A stretch of 64,000 nt of DNA from Saccoglossus kowalevskii (GCF_000003605.2 NW_003152253.1:168726-232725); one strand, 5' to 3'. Positions 45,398 through 58,166 are shown, counted from the first letter of the stretch. A program made the numbers and translations. The notes: generated by a model not told the origin, from the letters alone.

Positions 45398-46003
45398 ACG
45401 TAGTTTCCGCCAGTGTTGGAAACGGCAAAGCAAAATTACACCCGAAACTACTTGAAAAAAAGTTTATATTATTAAAATTCCTAATGGCATATTAAGAATT
45501 CTGAACAACAACATTTTATAAGACTGTGATAACACGGCGAAGTTCGGAAAATACAATTTCGGTAACCTTAATTAACATTGCCAAGAAGAGCGTCCCCATT
45601 GTAAACTTTTGATTGAATGGCACATAATTATGCAAATGAAGGAGACTGTATTGAGATTGCTCGTGGTATATAAACGACATTGTGGTGTACCAGCACTTAT
45701 AAATGACTCAAGTCATTACAATCATTGTGACATATTCAACCAATGGACGCGTATTCACCTGGCGGCTACAATCTAGCAGTAGCTTAATTCCTAAGTGGTA
45801 ATTACGAATACATAATAGATATGTCATGGATTGTTTACTTCCATTACACATTTATAAAGATGTTACGTCACACAGACTTAATGGGGCAATGAAGCGTCGA
45901 CAATGCGATGACTTAAATTCACGGCACTGTTCTATGGGTTCCGAAATAAATCACGTCTTAAACTAAAAGCTGCTTTTTAACATACATGGCAAATTAATGG
46001 TAC

Positions 46004-46112
<109 letters not shown>

Positions 46113-49100
46113 GTGCAATTGACATTTATATAAAAGAGCTATAATGTAATCAACATCGGAATCTCGGTTATGCCGTTTTTTTCCCTTGTCGCAGTCATAT
46201 CGTACAGAATCACAGTACTGTATAGAGGGTCTGTTGAAATTAAAATGATTACGTTTAATGGTGATGTCATCATTATTTGCATGTCAGTGAAATAATATCA
46301 TTTATACTGCAGCGGGAAATTACGCACATAAAAAGTGTGATGTAGCATATAGATTTAGATATATTATTTTTTTAAATTTTTCATTCGATCATAACATAAC
46401 ATAACAGCGTACGAGCATCCAGAACTACGCTCGCCCGGGGCACCCAGTAAGCGCATTCAAAGTCGTGTACTCTACATTCAGTCTCGAATGGCAGCTGTGT
46501 AGGTTTTCCCACGCTTTCGACAGATTACATTAAATCGAAAAGTCAGGTTATAGTTTGTCTTCCGGCCTGATAGTTGTCAACACAAGATTTGTAATTACAT
46601 TTTTGCGCCTCACATCCGAGATGGCATGCGACGTCATTCGCGGTGTTTTGTGTATTAGACACATGCTACTATCACGCATTCGAGAAATTGATTTGCTGAA
46701 AAGTGGCCGTTCGGAAGCCATACTGTTACTGTAAACTTCAGTATACCATACACGACTCTCTGCTGCTGATCAGTTTGTTTCAACTGACGTCACCGAGCGC
46801 TACGTAAACGAATAATTAACCATAAAGTCGTTCGAATCGGTAAAACAAAAACTGAAATAGTGACATAAGCATCAATAACTGTTGCGACGAAATCATTTTT
46901 GCCGGGGCTTTGGTAGAGAAATGTGATGTGACTCACACAAATCGCCGAAAGGCAGCAGTTGGGATTACAAATTTCCTTATCGTTTGCATTTGTTTTCCAC
47001 ATTTGGTCCATTTCACGCCCAGTTCTGCGTTCTATGGTTACGTCAGTTCAATTGTTTAGTGAGAACTCATAACAGCGATAAAGGCTATTTTATACAGTAG
47101 ACTAGTTTGGTTTAAAGTTACCCCACAATAGCTCCCATCGCATCACAATTTTTGTAGTTAAATTGTCTGCTATTCACACTAACGTTATACTTACACAAAC
47201 ATCAAATAAGAAATCGCGTGTTTCAGATTTGCAGAATCAATAAGCAGCGTTTACGGAAATATAATATATATACAAGTAATTATAAATATAAAGAATATTT
47301 TAATTAAGAAAATAGATTTTCGAGTGGTTCGCATTTTAAGAAACGTGCTAAAATGCCGACAGTGACAGTCGGGTAACCGCAACTGGAAAAAACAACACAC
47401 ACGACGTTTAAGTGTTTTCATTCTGTTTATTGTATACCACAAAAATGACTAAAGAAACAGTAACGACACTGTATACTATTAGCTTACGTATGTAGTAGGT
47501 CACGTAAGAACATCCTGCCTATCGGCTTCTGAGCACACGTAGAACATAACATAGTTTGTAGTTTAATGTTAATATCACCCCTGGGAAATCTATCCCAATA
47601 ATGGCCATTTCAGCATCATCAAATTTCGTTGATGTGTTATGTGTTATCTTTCACCAGGCTTAGAGCTTTGTTACCCTCGCAGCCAAGAAGGACATTCAGT
47701 CGTAATGAAAAATCCTTCTCTGTTACACAGACAGATGAAAAGTATGACATTTACATTTGCTGCCTACGGTCGGACACGTGGCAATGCTTTCTAGCTCGTG
47801 AATATGAAGTATGATTTGTCAGACCTTCTTCGATCTTCACTGTGTGTGTTTTTTCTGGATCGTTTGAAAAAAATGGCGATGATGTATAATCCGTGTCATA
47901 CAGAGTAGCGTGTTAGTTTTATAAATTGAACTCAAATGTAAATGGTCGCCGAAATCTCGTTAATAGCGAGAGCTCCACGAGACTTGTTTTTTACCCCTCA
48001 AATAGCGCTTCGTTCTACCCCGTAATCGCGTCTACTGTTCCACTGATCTATGTAACTAAGGCAGTAGACACAGTGCATGAAAACGACAGAAGACAGGACA
48101 GAATAGAATAGAATACAGTTTGAGGGACAAGAACAAGAATCGTGAATTACTCGCTCTAAACGAGACCTAGGCGACCATGTGCGTCTATGGTAAATCGTCA
48201 TATTTAATGCAATCATGAATATTCATTTACTGGTGAAAACCACGCGAGAAAGGTTACGGATCTAATGCCAACCTGTTATCTTAATTGATCAGATATCATA
48301 TGGAAGTACTTGGAAATTACCATCGACTCAAAATTGTTTGGATCTTATTACGTCTAAATATAAAAAGCCTACTCATAAATGAATCTACACGTAGTTTATT
48401 CGTTTGTAGTATATTTTGCTCCAGGCCAATAAAAGGACTTCGACTTGAAACAACTTTGGAACCTATTTTTCAAAAAAATATCAGTGAATGTCGGCCTTTT
48501 TGTCAATATTCATCATGGCAGAGACATGTACCATTGATCAATCGGAATAATCAATATTATATATCACATGGCACGCCCTTTACTTATTTGAGTGTTGTAG
48601 CTCTAGATAATGCAAAAATGAATAAGTTCGATTTGTCTCTATTGGCATACAATCGATGGAGTTAAAACACATTTTGTTGTATGCGCGCGTTTAAAAAATC
48701 AGAATAATCGACATTGTGTATCACGTGACACCGTCTACCCATTCGAAGGTTTTAAAATTCAACAATCAAATAAGATACGAGCGGTCATATTTATCATAAA
48801 AAACGTAGTTTCATCAAGATTTTAAATTCTAACATCCAGGTTACCGTGTCGATTACAGTACGAGATTGTCATATTTTAAGTAACATTTTGCGGCAAGAAT
48901 TACTATGAAATGTAAATACTCCGAAAATAGCTAAAACATTATATTAGACGTACTATAACCGTTGATTGACAAGATTTGTAGTACTTCGGCAATAATCGAT
49001 GTCCCTTAAGAAAACACTCGGAGTTGAGGAAATCCCCCAATGGGTATCTTGCGACATTTAATTTGTTTACGTGTGTTTTTGAAAAAAGTGATGTTTCAAA

Positions 49101-49713
49101 ATGTACTTGCTAGTCCCACAGAGTATTTTGTGAAAAACCACTTCAGTAACCAATCAGATAGGAAGATATGCGTTTAGAAAAGTGCATCTAGGAGCTGACC
49201 TCACTTCCGCTGACAAACAATTTTGAGAAAACAATTCTACAAGAAAATGTCCAGTTAACTGTAAATTTATTATACACCCACACACATAAACACTTAGTAG
49301 AAAAACCCTCACAATAATTATTCACAGTAACACTCAGTTTAAAACTAAGTGAAGAAAAAAATAATTTGCATAGCCAGTCCAACGGAGGTCATAATAATCA
49401 AATCCTGGAAATCAACTAAATGGAAAATGCCATGTCCGGATGTTATGTTTTTTTGGAGGGGCGAAGAACGAGGGGATGTCTAAGTAAGTCGTTTCGAAAC
49501 AGATGAAGCAATTTGTAAGTACTCAATAACAGACACATTTGAAAAATACAGGAGAATAATACTGAAAAGAAAATAAACTCAAAAGGTGTGGGGTATTATA
49601 TATAATATTGATTACACTGACAAATAATACAGGACCACAATTGTTCACCCATACCTCCCTCTGATTACATCATTTATATACGATGAAGTTTGTGTTGTTG
49701 TCATATGAATAAG
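46113..49713. other. Intergenic sequence
   Basis: No recognisable gene. A 126-codon + strand frame at 48285-48665 has no identifiable motif. Two similar blocks of about 40 bp at 48539-48585 and 48697-48740 suggest an old local duplication. Confidence 0.5.
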
Positions 49714-50452
49714 TATGCAAATCACAAAAATATGTATGCAATCAAAGAATATGTATGCAATCACATGAATATGTATGCAATCACATGAATATGTATGCAA
49801 ATCACATAAATATGTATGTACATCACATAAATATGTATGCAGTCACATGAATATGTATGTCAATCACATGAATATGTGTGCAAATGACATGAATATGTAT
49901 GCAAATGACATGAATATGTATGCAAATCATATGAACATGTGTGCAAATCACATGAATATGTATGCAAATGACATGAATATGTATGCAAATCACATAAATA
50001 TGTATGTACATCACATAAATATGTATGCAGTCACATGAATATGTATGTCAATCACATGAATATGTGTGCAAATGACATGAATATGTATGCAAATGACATG
50101 AATATGTATGCAAATCATATGAATATGTGTGCAAATCACATGAATATGTATGCAAATCACATAAATATGTGTGCAAATCACATGAATATGTATGCAAATC
50201 ACATGAATATGTGTGCAAATTACACTAATATGAGTGCAAATCACATGAATATGTATGCAAATCACATAAATATGTATGCAATAACATGAATATGTGTGCA
50301 AATCACATGAATATTTATGCAAATCACAGTAATATGTGTGCAAATCACATGAATATGTATGCAATCACATGAATATGTATGCAGTCACATGAATATGTAT
50401 GCAAATCATATGAATATGTATGCAAATCACATAAATATGTGTGCAAATCAAT
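49714..50452. repeat. Minisatellite, 21-bp unit with ATGCAAAT octamer, 188-bp higher-order repeat
   Basis: About 35 units of the form CACATGAATATGTATGCAAA plus T, with 20-bp variants ending GCAAT or GCAGT. I count about 14 exact ATGCAAAT octamers, and many units carry GTGCAAAT instead. A block including TATGTACATCAC then TATGCAGTCAC recurs 188 bp apart (ATGTACATC at 49816 and 50004), so part of the array is a higher-order duplication of nine units. Because 21 is divisible by three, long frames stay open on both strands; these are not genes. Confidence 0.93.
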
Positions 50453-52547
50453 TTTTCTAGTTATTCATTAATTGTTGTGTTTGTTTATTCAGATTCAGAT
50501 CAATATTCAGTAAATCAGTAAAATACTAAGTGGGTTACAGATGGTGATTCTCACATTTCATTTCATTGCGTGGTTTGTGTAATATCAATTTATCGTAATG
50601 TTCATAACGGTTTGTGTCTACCACAGTTGTCTAGTTCTGGTGTATAACGAATTACTAATTTGTATTTTTCATTTTACATCAGTCTATATTCTACTGAAAC
50701 CACATCGGTAAAGAACGGTAATATAGCGTATAAATATACCAAATAATGCATGGAATCTACTGATGAAACTGTGATGATATATATATATATATATCAATTT
50801 GTATAGGAAATACAGTTTGCCGTTTTAACCATCGACTGTACTAGACGCGATGACCGGTGATTCCAGTATTGTTCCGAATCCAAGTCTAAATCAGTCTTTG
50901 TTTAATGGAGCAATATCGACTTTTTGGATGCGTTCATCTGTCTTAATACTGACGTGAATATACGTTATATGTCAAATAAATCACATTGAATCGATAGGTC
51001 TTCTAATCCGTGTCTATAACCTATGACCTTTCAGTTGAAAATCGAAAGAAAAACATGTAAAATTAAAAATAACATCGCACCCAATCAATACTCAATAACT
51101 CGTGAAGGAAACGTATAAGTCTAAGAACGCAACAAACATCACAATGGCTAACGTAAGTATTATTGTACATGGTGAAATCAGCAAGGGAAATAAATAACTG
51201 TCACGTGTTCTCCTGCATGTGTAGCACTCGCGTCACAATCAAGTTGATCGTCACATTGATTTTATATTAGATTATCATTTTATATGTATGTAATTTTATT
51301 AGAGATTCGCGTGCGCATTTCCGTTTGATCATTGTACGACCGTGTCCATTACACGCTATTTAGAACCATCTTTTTAGAGACCCAATCACACACTCTCGGT
51401 ACACTTATATGAAACTAAAACTACGCTAAAGCAGGTATCGACTGCGATGTAAAGGTGAAACAAAATGCAACATATAATGATGAGCAAATTCGAGGTTAGT
51501 AGGTCAAAGGCAATCAATAACAACTATGAAATACAGGCGCTAATTGGAATCAAGAGAGAAGTGTAGGTGCCTGAGGTTTTTTGGCGGCCACTACAAAATA
51601 TATTGACCGTTTCCTCAACTTTTCCTGAGATGATATCGGTTTCTCCTCGTAGTGATGCGGTCGATAATATTTGTATACGCATACAGCTTACACAAATGTC
51701 TCTTCAATTGTCCCTGTAGCCTCGGTATGTGCATTATATTTTATTCGATATTACAAAATTGCAGATGCCGCAAACTATATTTTTTATTTCCCATCATTGT
51801 ATGTGTGAAGCCACAAAACAAGCTAATAAAAGTGCGCGAAATCAGTCTTTCGATCACCACTCAACAATTAGCGACTACTAGTATATTATAATTCAGTATA
51901 TTTCTAAAGTTATTTTTATTGTTTCAAATAGTATTTGCTTATTCAAGGATTTAGCGAAAACAAACATTTAGTAACAACTTTTAAATATACGAGTGATGTA
52001 GTAACAACTGTTTTATAATGTACTGATTCATATAGCGACAGAAATATAAAGGCAAATCAGAGTGATATATACTCACTGCAAGTTCAATAGTTCAAATTAT
52101 TGACTTTGATCACTTTTCTGTGTCGTAATACATATATATACTAATAGTCATATATGCCAGAATATTCACACCACAAGGTTGGCTAAGCATTCACGTTTAC
52201 GAATTGACCCCTCCTCAAAAATCCATAACATCTTTGAGAATGAAATGCGAGACGTGGACGATGAAACAGCGGTTAGCGTGTTCGTCCCGGGTGTTTACTC
52301 CGCAGTGTAAATCACAGTACAGTCTGTCCTGTCTCCCAAAGGTTTGGCGAAGTAGTTTGCACACACGCACTTGCAATTAAAACCCAAGAAGAAAGAAAAT
52401 CAAGAGAGACAACAGTAACTTTTTTAGACATTATTTAAAAAAAAACAAACTACTTTTTGAACAGCACATACCACTGTTATTGTGTTTGAAAATTTGAAAA
52501 CTATATTTTAGTGGAACACACCAAAAACAGACTAAGAATACTTTATA
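50453..52547. other. Intergenic sequence
   Basis: AT-rich; a short AT run near 50779-50794. I see no gene or named repeat. Confidence 0.5.
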
Positions 52548-52549
52548 TA

Positions 52550-52592
52550 TACGAGGAGCGTTCAATAAGTAATGTCCCTGATCCATTTCCCA
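52550..52592 (+). repeat. mariner left terminal inverted repeat
   Basis: TACGAGGAGCGTTCAATAAG followed by TAATGTCCCTGATCCATTTC. It pairs with 54244-54286 with about five mismatches. Confidence 0.88.
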
Positions 52593-53272
52593 TAGCAGGA
52601 GATTAATGAAACTTGGCACGGTTATTGGTCTTTCTCTACATAGGAACCACTCAGAGTTATGCATTTATCCCATTGTTTGATGTTTGGTCCTCCAACCACC
52701 TCGTAACTTCATAAATCAAGGCTGCATCATCTGGGAAACGCTTTCCTTTCATAAACAACTTCATGGCTGGGAAGAGATGAGAATCAGAGGGTGCACGGTC
52801 AGGAGAGTAAGGGGGATGGGGAGGATTTCATAGCCACACGTCCGTGCACCTGATCTGGCGACATGCGAGTGGTGGACCGGTGCGTTGTCCTGCAGGAGGA
52901 GGATATCTTTGCTGATCTTGCCCCGCCTCTTGATTTTGGTAGCTTCTCTTAATTTCATCAAAAGTGAAGCGTAATAGACTCCTGTAATTGTGGTACCTTT
53001 TGCCAGGAAATCTGTCATCACTACTCTTGGTCCCAGAAGACTGTGAGCATGACCTTGCCAGCGGAGGGCTGCACCCTTGCCTTCTTTGGAGGTTGTGAGT
53101 CGAAGTGCTTCCATTGCATTGACTGGGCTTTGTTATCTGGATCATAGTGATGGTCCCAAGTTTCATCCTGTGTAATCAGTCTTTTGAAAAACTTTGACTC
53201 ATCTTCTTAGCACATCTCCAAGTTCATCCTCGAGCACTCGACGCGTTTTTGCTTCTGGAAAGTAGTGAGCAA

Positions 53273-53926
53273 TATCAGGGGGAAGTTCTTCTACTCTCGG
53301 GTTCTCCACACGTGTCAAGGGGGAATCTCATCTCGTCTCTATATCTCGTCCCCTTGAGGTACGGGATCGGGGAAGTCACTTAAGCCTTACGGTCAAATAC
53401 ACACACAGCGAAATACGTTTCAATTTTCGTCTTAGTCGGTCAGTCGAGCACTCTATAAGACACAGCTCCCTGGGGAAAAGTCCCCAAGACTATCGCAAGG
53501 CTGACCCAAGACTAGCCCAAGACTGGACTAAGACTCGCCCCAAGACTCTCCAGGACTGGACTGCGTCTGTCGTGCTGTACTCGCCAAGACCAACTAAAAC
53601 AACTTTATTCATTTTCAAAACTCTAACCAATTACAAAGCAGGAAAATGACTCTAGGGCGTAACCTTCAATCATAAAGCCAATCACACTAAGTACTGAATA
53701 CGTCATATCTTTTGATTAATCGTTCACTTCATTAATAACTACGAATACCAACTGTCAGAAATAGTAGTCCGAATAGCGACGGTTATCTCGTAATTAGTTC
53801 CAAATCACTGAGTCGAGTTCCGTCCAGAACATCACATGGCCTAAACGATGCCAGACTTAACACAGCCGTTCACGCGTAATTAACTAATTAAGTCGATCAA
53901 CAGATACGCAAAAACAAATTCATCAC
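53273..53926 (-). mobile_element. Solo LTR fossil nested in the mariner element
   Basis: About 654 bp inserted between the HTH and catalytic halves of the mariner transposase. A 5-bp target duplication AGCAA lies on both sides (53268-53272 and 53927-53931). Read on the - strand it begins near TGTGATGAATTTG and ends near CCCCTGATA. It carries an AATAAA signal (TTTATT at 53604-53609 on +) and a section rich in a CAAGACT-type subrepeat at about 53480-53570. Length, short target duplication, internal polyadenylation signal and absence of coding sequence fit a single LTR left after recombination. The family is not identified; Ty3-like or BEL-like are possible. No partner LTR or internal region is in the window. 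It is younger than the mariner insertion. Confidence 0.6.
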
Positions 53927-54243
53927 AGCAACCTGGGAATCCATCTGACAGACACCTTATGCATATGCAAATGGTCATGAATAATAGTTTCCACAGACCC
54001 TGTACTAATCTTGACCTCTTGGGCTATTTGGCGAACAGTAATGTGTCCATTTTCCAAAATCACTGCCTCAACTTGACGGACAGATGCATCGTCACTGCGC
54101 GACACTCAACTGGCTCCATTTCACACCTGACTCGGTTCAAACACTGTAAATCAGAAATCACATTTAGTTCAGAGCTGTTTTTGCAACATCACCCATAGAG
54201 ATGTAAATCATTACACATGCAAAATTTCATCTAAATCAGACTA

Positions 54244-54286
54244 CTGGAAATGGGTTAGGGGCATTACATATTGAACGCCCCTCGTA
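54244..54286 (-). repeat. mariner right terminal inverted repeat
   Basis: On the - strand it reads TACGAGGGGCGTTCAATATG followed by TAATGCCCCTAACCCATTTC, the partner of 52550-52592. Confidence 0.88.
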
Positions 54287-54288
54287 TA

Positions 54289-57128
54289 TTGAAAGCATAT
54301 TATTTTTAGGATTGTATTTATATGTTATAATATTGGAAGTATAGAAGTATCCATCTATATGAGAAATTAACGTCTTGACTATACATTGGTGTTAATGGCG
54401 TTTGAAAATGAGAGTATATGACGGTTCTGACACAAAGAGGGCGATTTTGCAAATTAGCGAATGCCTGAGCAGTAAAACCAGAAATTCAATTCAAAGTAGT
54501 TTCTAAACCCAACGTCCAATTTTTTTTTGAAATGTTCACATACGTATCACCTTGAGTTTCTCATCAAAATCGTCGCTGTTGTCTTCAAATAAATAATATA
54601 TTTGTGTGAACGTAAAACTTACATGATAAAAGTGTAATTTATTCACACAATCAGAATATTAATTTTTGATTGATTGTTAATTATTAATACAAACTTATCC
54701 AGCTGGCACAAATTCATGATTTTTTTTACCAAAAATGCAGTTGTTTTTTTAACAAAACAATAAGCCCAATTTAGGAATCAAAATATAAATAGGCTGCCAC
54801 ATTCAGTTATCTATATATCTACATTTAACAACATAACATGACTTAAATGTCATCTTCGTCATCTATTAGCTCATTAGAAAAATGTGATTTAAAAGGTGAA
54901 TCGCATCTTTAAGTTAGTTAGCAAATATTAACTATGACATCGTGACCCCTCTTCTCACGATAATACACGGTATCTGGTGACGTCATACATCGCGTAATCT
55001 GTATGTGGTTTTGTGTACCTGACACAACGAATTTAAACTACTGCCGGCAATTTTCTTCAGACGTAATGTTTCCGTGTAATCAGATCCTCTTAAAAATGGA
55101 CCGCATTACACTTATTCTAGTGTCAGCCGTAGTGAGTATGGCGTCGGATGATTTGACGCAATGCATTGGCGAGCGGAGCTTTCAAAGTCTTAATTTGCAT
55201 ATTTGCCAGACCAATGTTTAACATTGATGGCGCTCTCCATGACAACAGTTAATTCAGTTTATCAAATTTACATTCAGCCTGATTTCGCTATATACCGATA
55301 ATTTTTCATCAACAATTCTCGTAAAAGCAATAGACTTCAATATTACAATTTCCACAGCCATGTGTCTAAGTGATTTCCCATGTAATCTCATTCTTGTATC
55401 CGTTGGAAACAGAAAACGCGCATTTTCAACACGTTCGCAAACGTGAGTGAAGAGTCAAGGTGAAATTTATTTAAGTATTTACGTAATCAGAAGGCTCATA
55501 CAAATAGTGCAGAATTATAATATTATTTCCCGCGTGTTCAAGGCCAGAGAAGTCTAGTAAATTTGTACTGCTGCTGTGTCGTGCCATCATGTGAAAAGCT
55601 CTGAGAGACACAAGTCAATCAGCACAAATTTGATTGGAGTAGAGATTGAGTTTAGGTACCTTTCAAAAAAATTGATTCTATTGTTTGCATCTGTGCACAG
55701 CAAAAGGATTTTTCAAGTGAATTAGGAACGGATATCAAGTCGCCGTACAAATTATATAACATTTATATAAAAATGTATAATTTTGTCAAAACTACGAATA
55801 CCTAGTTCTGAAAGTTCCAGAGGCGAAATTTCTAGTCTTCCCAAAACCAATTTGTTCAATATTCCCTGTTCATCTCTCATATTTCTAGTTAAAAAGTCGC
55901 AAAATGTCATAACTACACTTTCGAAAACTGGTTTGCGTACTAAATTCAATTCGCACGACTATAATAAATCTTTGGTAATTTCTCTTACTGGATGTCGACC
56001 AAAAAAATGCAGTGCTAACTTCGCTTACATAATTTTTCGGTACCATCATCTGATATTTTGTACTGAGAGCAAAGCCATGATTTTCAAAATGTCGGTCGGG
56101 TAGCAGCCGCAATTCTTCGCTGGTTCCCGGCGTCCCTTGCGAATAGCAGGTAGGACGCAGGTAACTAGTAATCGCCATATTGTTGCACTGGGCCGGGATT
56201 CCGGCCAAAAGGCCCGCGACTATGTGACGTAATTTGAAAACATTCCAAGTTCTGTTCACGTGCCTGTAATACTGCGATAAAGCCGTGCCCATTCACTCCA
56301 CCTGCTTAGACCTCCTATTTGAGATAATTCTGGTATTTATCGTTATTTTTGTAACAAAAGAAACATTTTTATATTCCCGAGAGTAAAAGGAAAACCCTGC
56401 TTTATATATAGAACGACTGCGAGCGTAACACTGACGTCAGATAACCAAGGGAAATAGAACAGAGAATGAGAACGTGATGGACCAATCAGAATGCCGGATC
56501 CATTACTAGTTACCGGCCTATTGGGCTCATACCACTAATTGAATTTCCATCGACGACAATGTTAACATATGACGAGATTGCTATATGAAAATGATGAACA
56601 AAGTTGAAAACATGGCCCAAAAATGGGAAATCAACATGCCAGTAATCAACCACTTGAAAAAAACTATCATGTTGGCCAGCTCAAACTCTTGCAAATCTCA
56701 GGTAAACAAGGCACACCTACTGTATTTAAATTGCATCTAGAGAAATCACTGGAAAAACACCAAGATTAGAACATTCAAATACACACAGAATAAACTCACA
56801 GTCGCTAAGTAGTAAACAAAAGACCACATGTTGGTCTCACATTTGACCCAGGTGATCACGCCCTCAAACAGGAAGCACCTGAGAAAAAACAAATATTGAA
56901 AAAATTTCATTGGTTCTTCCAAGGCATTTAAATTGAGCAGCCATTGGTTGATTAGTGGCATGAGACCTTATTGTGGCTTGGTGCGCCGCGCCATGACACT
57001 TGAGACGGGAAACAGCCAACTGCAATACAGGATGGTGGCGCTATGACAGTTAAAAATCTAATACAGCTATTCTCAGTACGGACATCCGGGCATTTTCCCA
57101 GCCTGGAAACCAACAGAAAACGGTACTT
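54289..57128. other. Intergenic sequence
   Basis: AT-rich up to about 56.1 kb, then a CpG-richer patch at 56100-56300 that includes a weak exon candidate on the - strand. A CCAAT box (GGACCAATCAG) lies near 56480. No recognisable gene. Confidence 0.45.
56029..56292 (-). CDS. Candidate first coding exon, unrecognised protein
   Basis: Exactly 88 codons from an ATG (preceded directly by an in-frame TGA) to a strong donor-like TTAT|GTAAGCG. The first 58 residues contain no Asp or Glu but several Arg and Lys (starting MGTALSQYYRHVNRTWNVFK), followed by a hydrophobic run IVAGLLAGIP. This pattern would suit a mitochondrial presequence. The patch is CpG-rich, and a CCAAT box lies about 190 bp upstream, in the reverse direction for this strand. 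I cannot name a family or find the next exon. A chance frame is quite possible. Confidence 0.22.
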
Positions 57129-57490
57129 NNNNNNNNNNNNNNNNNNNNNNNNNNNNNNNNNNNNNNNNNNNNNNNNNNNNNNNNNNNNNNNNNNNNNNNN
57201 NNNNNNNNNNNNNNNNNNNNNNNNNNNNNNNNNNNNNNNNNNNNNNNNNNNNNNNNNNNNNNNNNNNNNNNNNNNNNNNNNNNNNNNNNNNNNNNNNNNN
57301 NNNNNNNNNNNNNNNNNNNNNNNNNNNNNNNNNNNNNNNNNNNNNNNNNNNNNNNNNNNNNNNNNNNNNNNNNNNNNNNNNNNNNNNNNNNNNNNNNNNN
57401 NNNNNNNNNNNNNNNNNNNNNNNNNNNNNNNNNNNNNNNNNNNNNNNNNNNNNNNNNNNNNNNNNNNNNNNNNNNNNNNNNNNNNNNNNN
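57129..57490. other. Assembly gap (362 N)
   Basis: A run of N. Long frames crossing it are artificial. A G9 run (57537-57545) just after the gap may be related to the sequencing difficulty. Confidence 0.99.
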
Positions 57491-58102
57491 GTGCTGTTTT
57501 CCAAATTTAGCATTGAAATAGTACATGGTACAGTGCGGGGGGGGGTGGTGGTGCATGACACAATTTGTCGGAATAATCGTCTCATTTGCATAAATTAATA
57601 TTCATGAGCAATGAAAAACTCGTCTTCCGATAGCACCATGATAAGTGTAAATTGACTGATACTATCGTTATGAGCTGAAAAAATAATCGAAAAACTGATG
57701 AGAGACGATTTTGATCAGACTCCAACAAACTGTTGAAAGTAACCACAGTTTTTTTTTCTTTATCCTGATCATAGCAAGTTATGAAATTCATGGAGAATGC
57801 TCAAAATGTTTTCAGTGAGTTTTGTCAGTGTATTTCGAGAAACCACAGAGTGTGTGCATGCGCAGTTTGAAATGGGATATTTTACTATATTAGGGTGTGT
57901 CTACATCGCGCGTTAACATTTGCATATAACATTAGCGCGTAACAAAGATTGTGATAAAGGAAAGAGTGGTATAAACAAAGATCAGTGATTACTTGAAATC
58001 GATACCAGGAAGGGGGAGGGTAAAATAAAAGTTATATAACATTTTATTATTTAATAATTTATTAAAATACATAAGTTTGTCCAACTCCCTGTGGAAATAC
58101 AT

Positions 58103-58166
58103 GGTACAATCTTGCGCGTCTTATCAACGTGGAACGTCTGGCGACGTGGCTCCGCCCCCGAGGATA
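58103..58166 (+). repeat. 64-bp direct repeat, copy 1
   Basis: Matches 58750-58813 at roughly 88 percent identity. Shared core: CAACGTGGAACGTCT, CGACGT and GCTCCGCCCCCGAGGATA. It is GC-rich within AT-rich flanks, and the similarity ends abruptly at both sides. Confidence 0.85.

Larger units (their letters stand above)
40842..46003. other. Intergenic sequence
   Basis: AT-rich sequence with a weak exon candidate (41122-41297), a locally GC-rich patch near 43080-43200 and a 21-bp triplicate at 45336-45397. I see no recognisable gene. Confidence 0.5.
52550..54286 (-). mobile_element. Defective mariner DNA transposon (Tc1/mariner superfamily, DD34D), interrupted by an LTR
   Basis: The ends are inverted repeats starting TACGAGGRGCGTTCAATA and continuing GTAATGYCCCTRAYCCATTT for over 40 bp. 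A TA duplication flanks the element (52548-52549 and 54287-54288). Inside, the - strand encodes mariner transposase pieces: an HTH region (VRQIAQEVKISTGSVETIIH, then RWIPRLL) and a catalytic region with the three Asp codons at 53165-53167 (QDETWDHHYDPD), 52887-52889 (LLQDNAPVHHSHVA) and 52783-52785 (SPDRAPSDSHLF). Both intervals between these codons are one base short of a whole number of codons, so frameshifts break the protein. About 60 N-terminal codons are missing, which explains a length of about 1.08 kb without the insert. It cannot make active transposase. Confidence 0.92.

Noticed and set aside
49775-50364. Open frames of 60-117 codons on both strands with repeated NMYANHM or ICIHIHV peptides
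   Set aside because: They follow from a 21-bp minisatellite whose unit is a multiple of three. Both strands are open and there is no independent coding sign.
49714-50452. Regularly spaced repeats resembling a CRISPR array
   Set aside because: There are no unique spacers; the units abut head to tail, and this is animal nuclear DNA.
52265-52300. SINE-like AGCGGTTAGCGTGTTCG with a possible B box
   Set aside because: The putative A and B boxes are too close together, and the B box does not match GGTTCGAATC.
57043-57591. Three frames of 155-172 codons
   Set aside because: They consist almost wholly of the N gap at 57129-57490.
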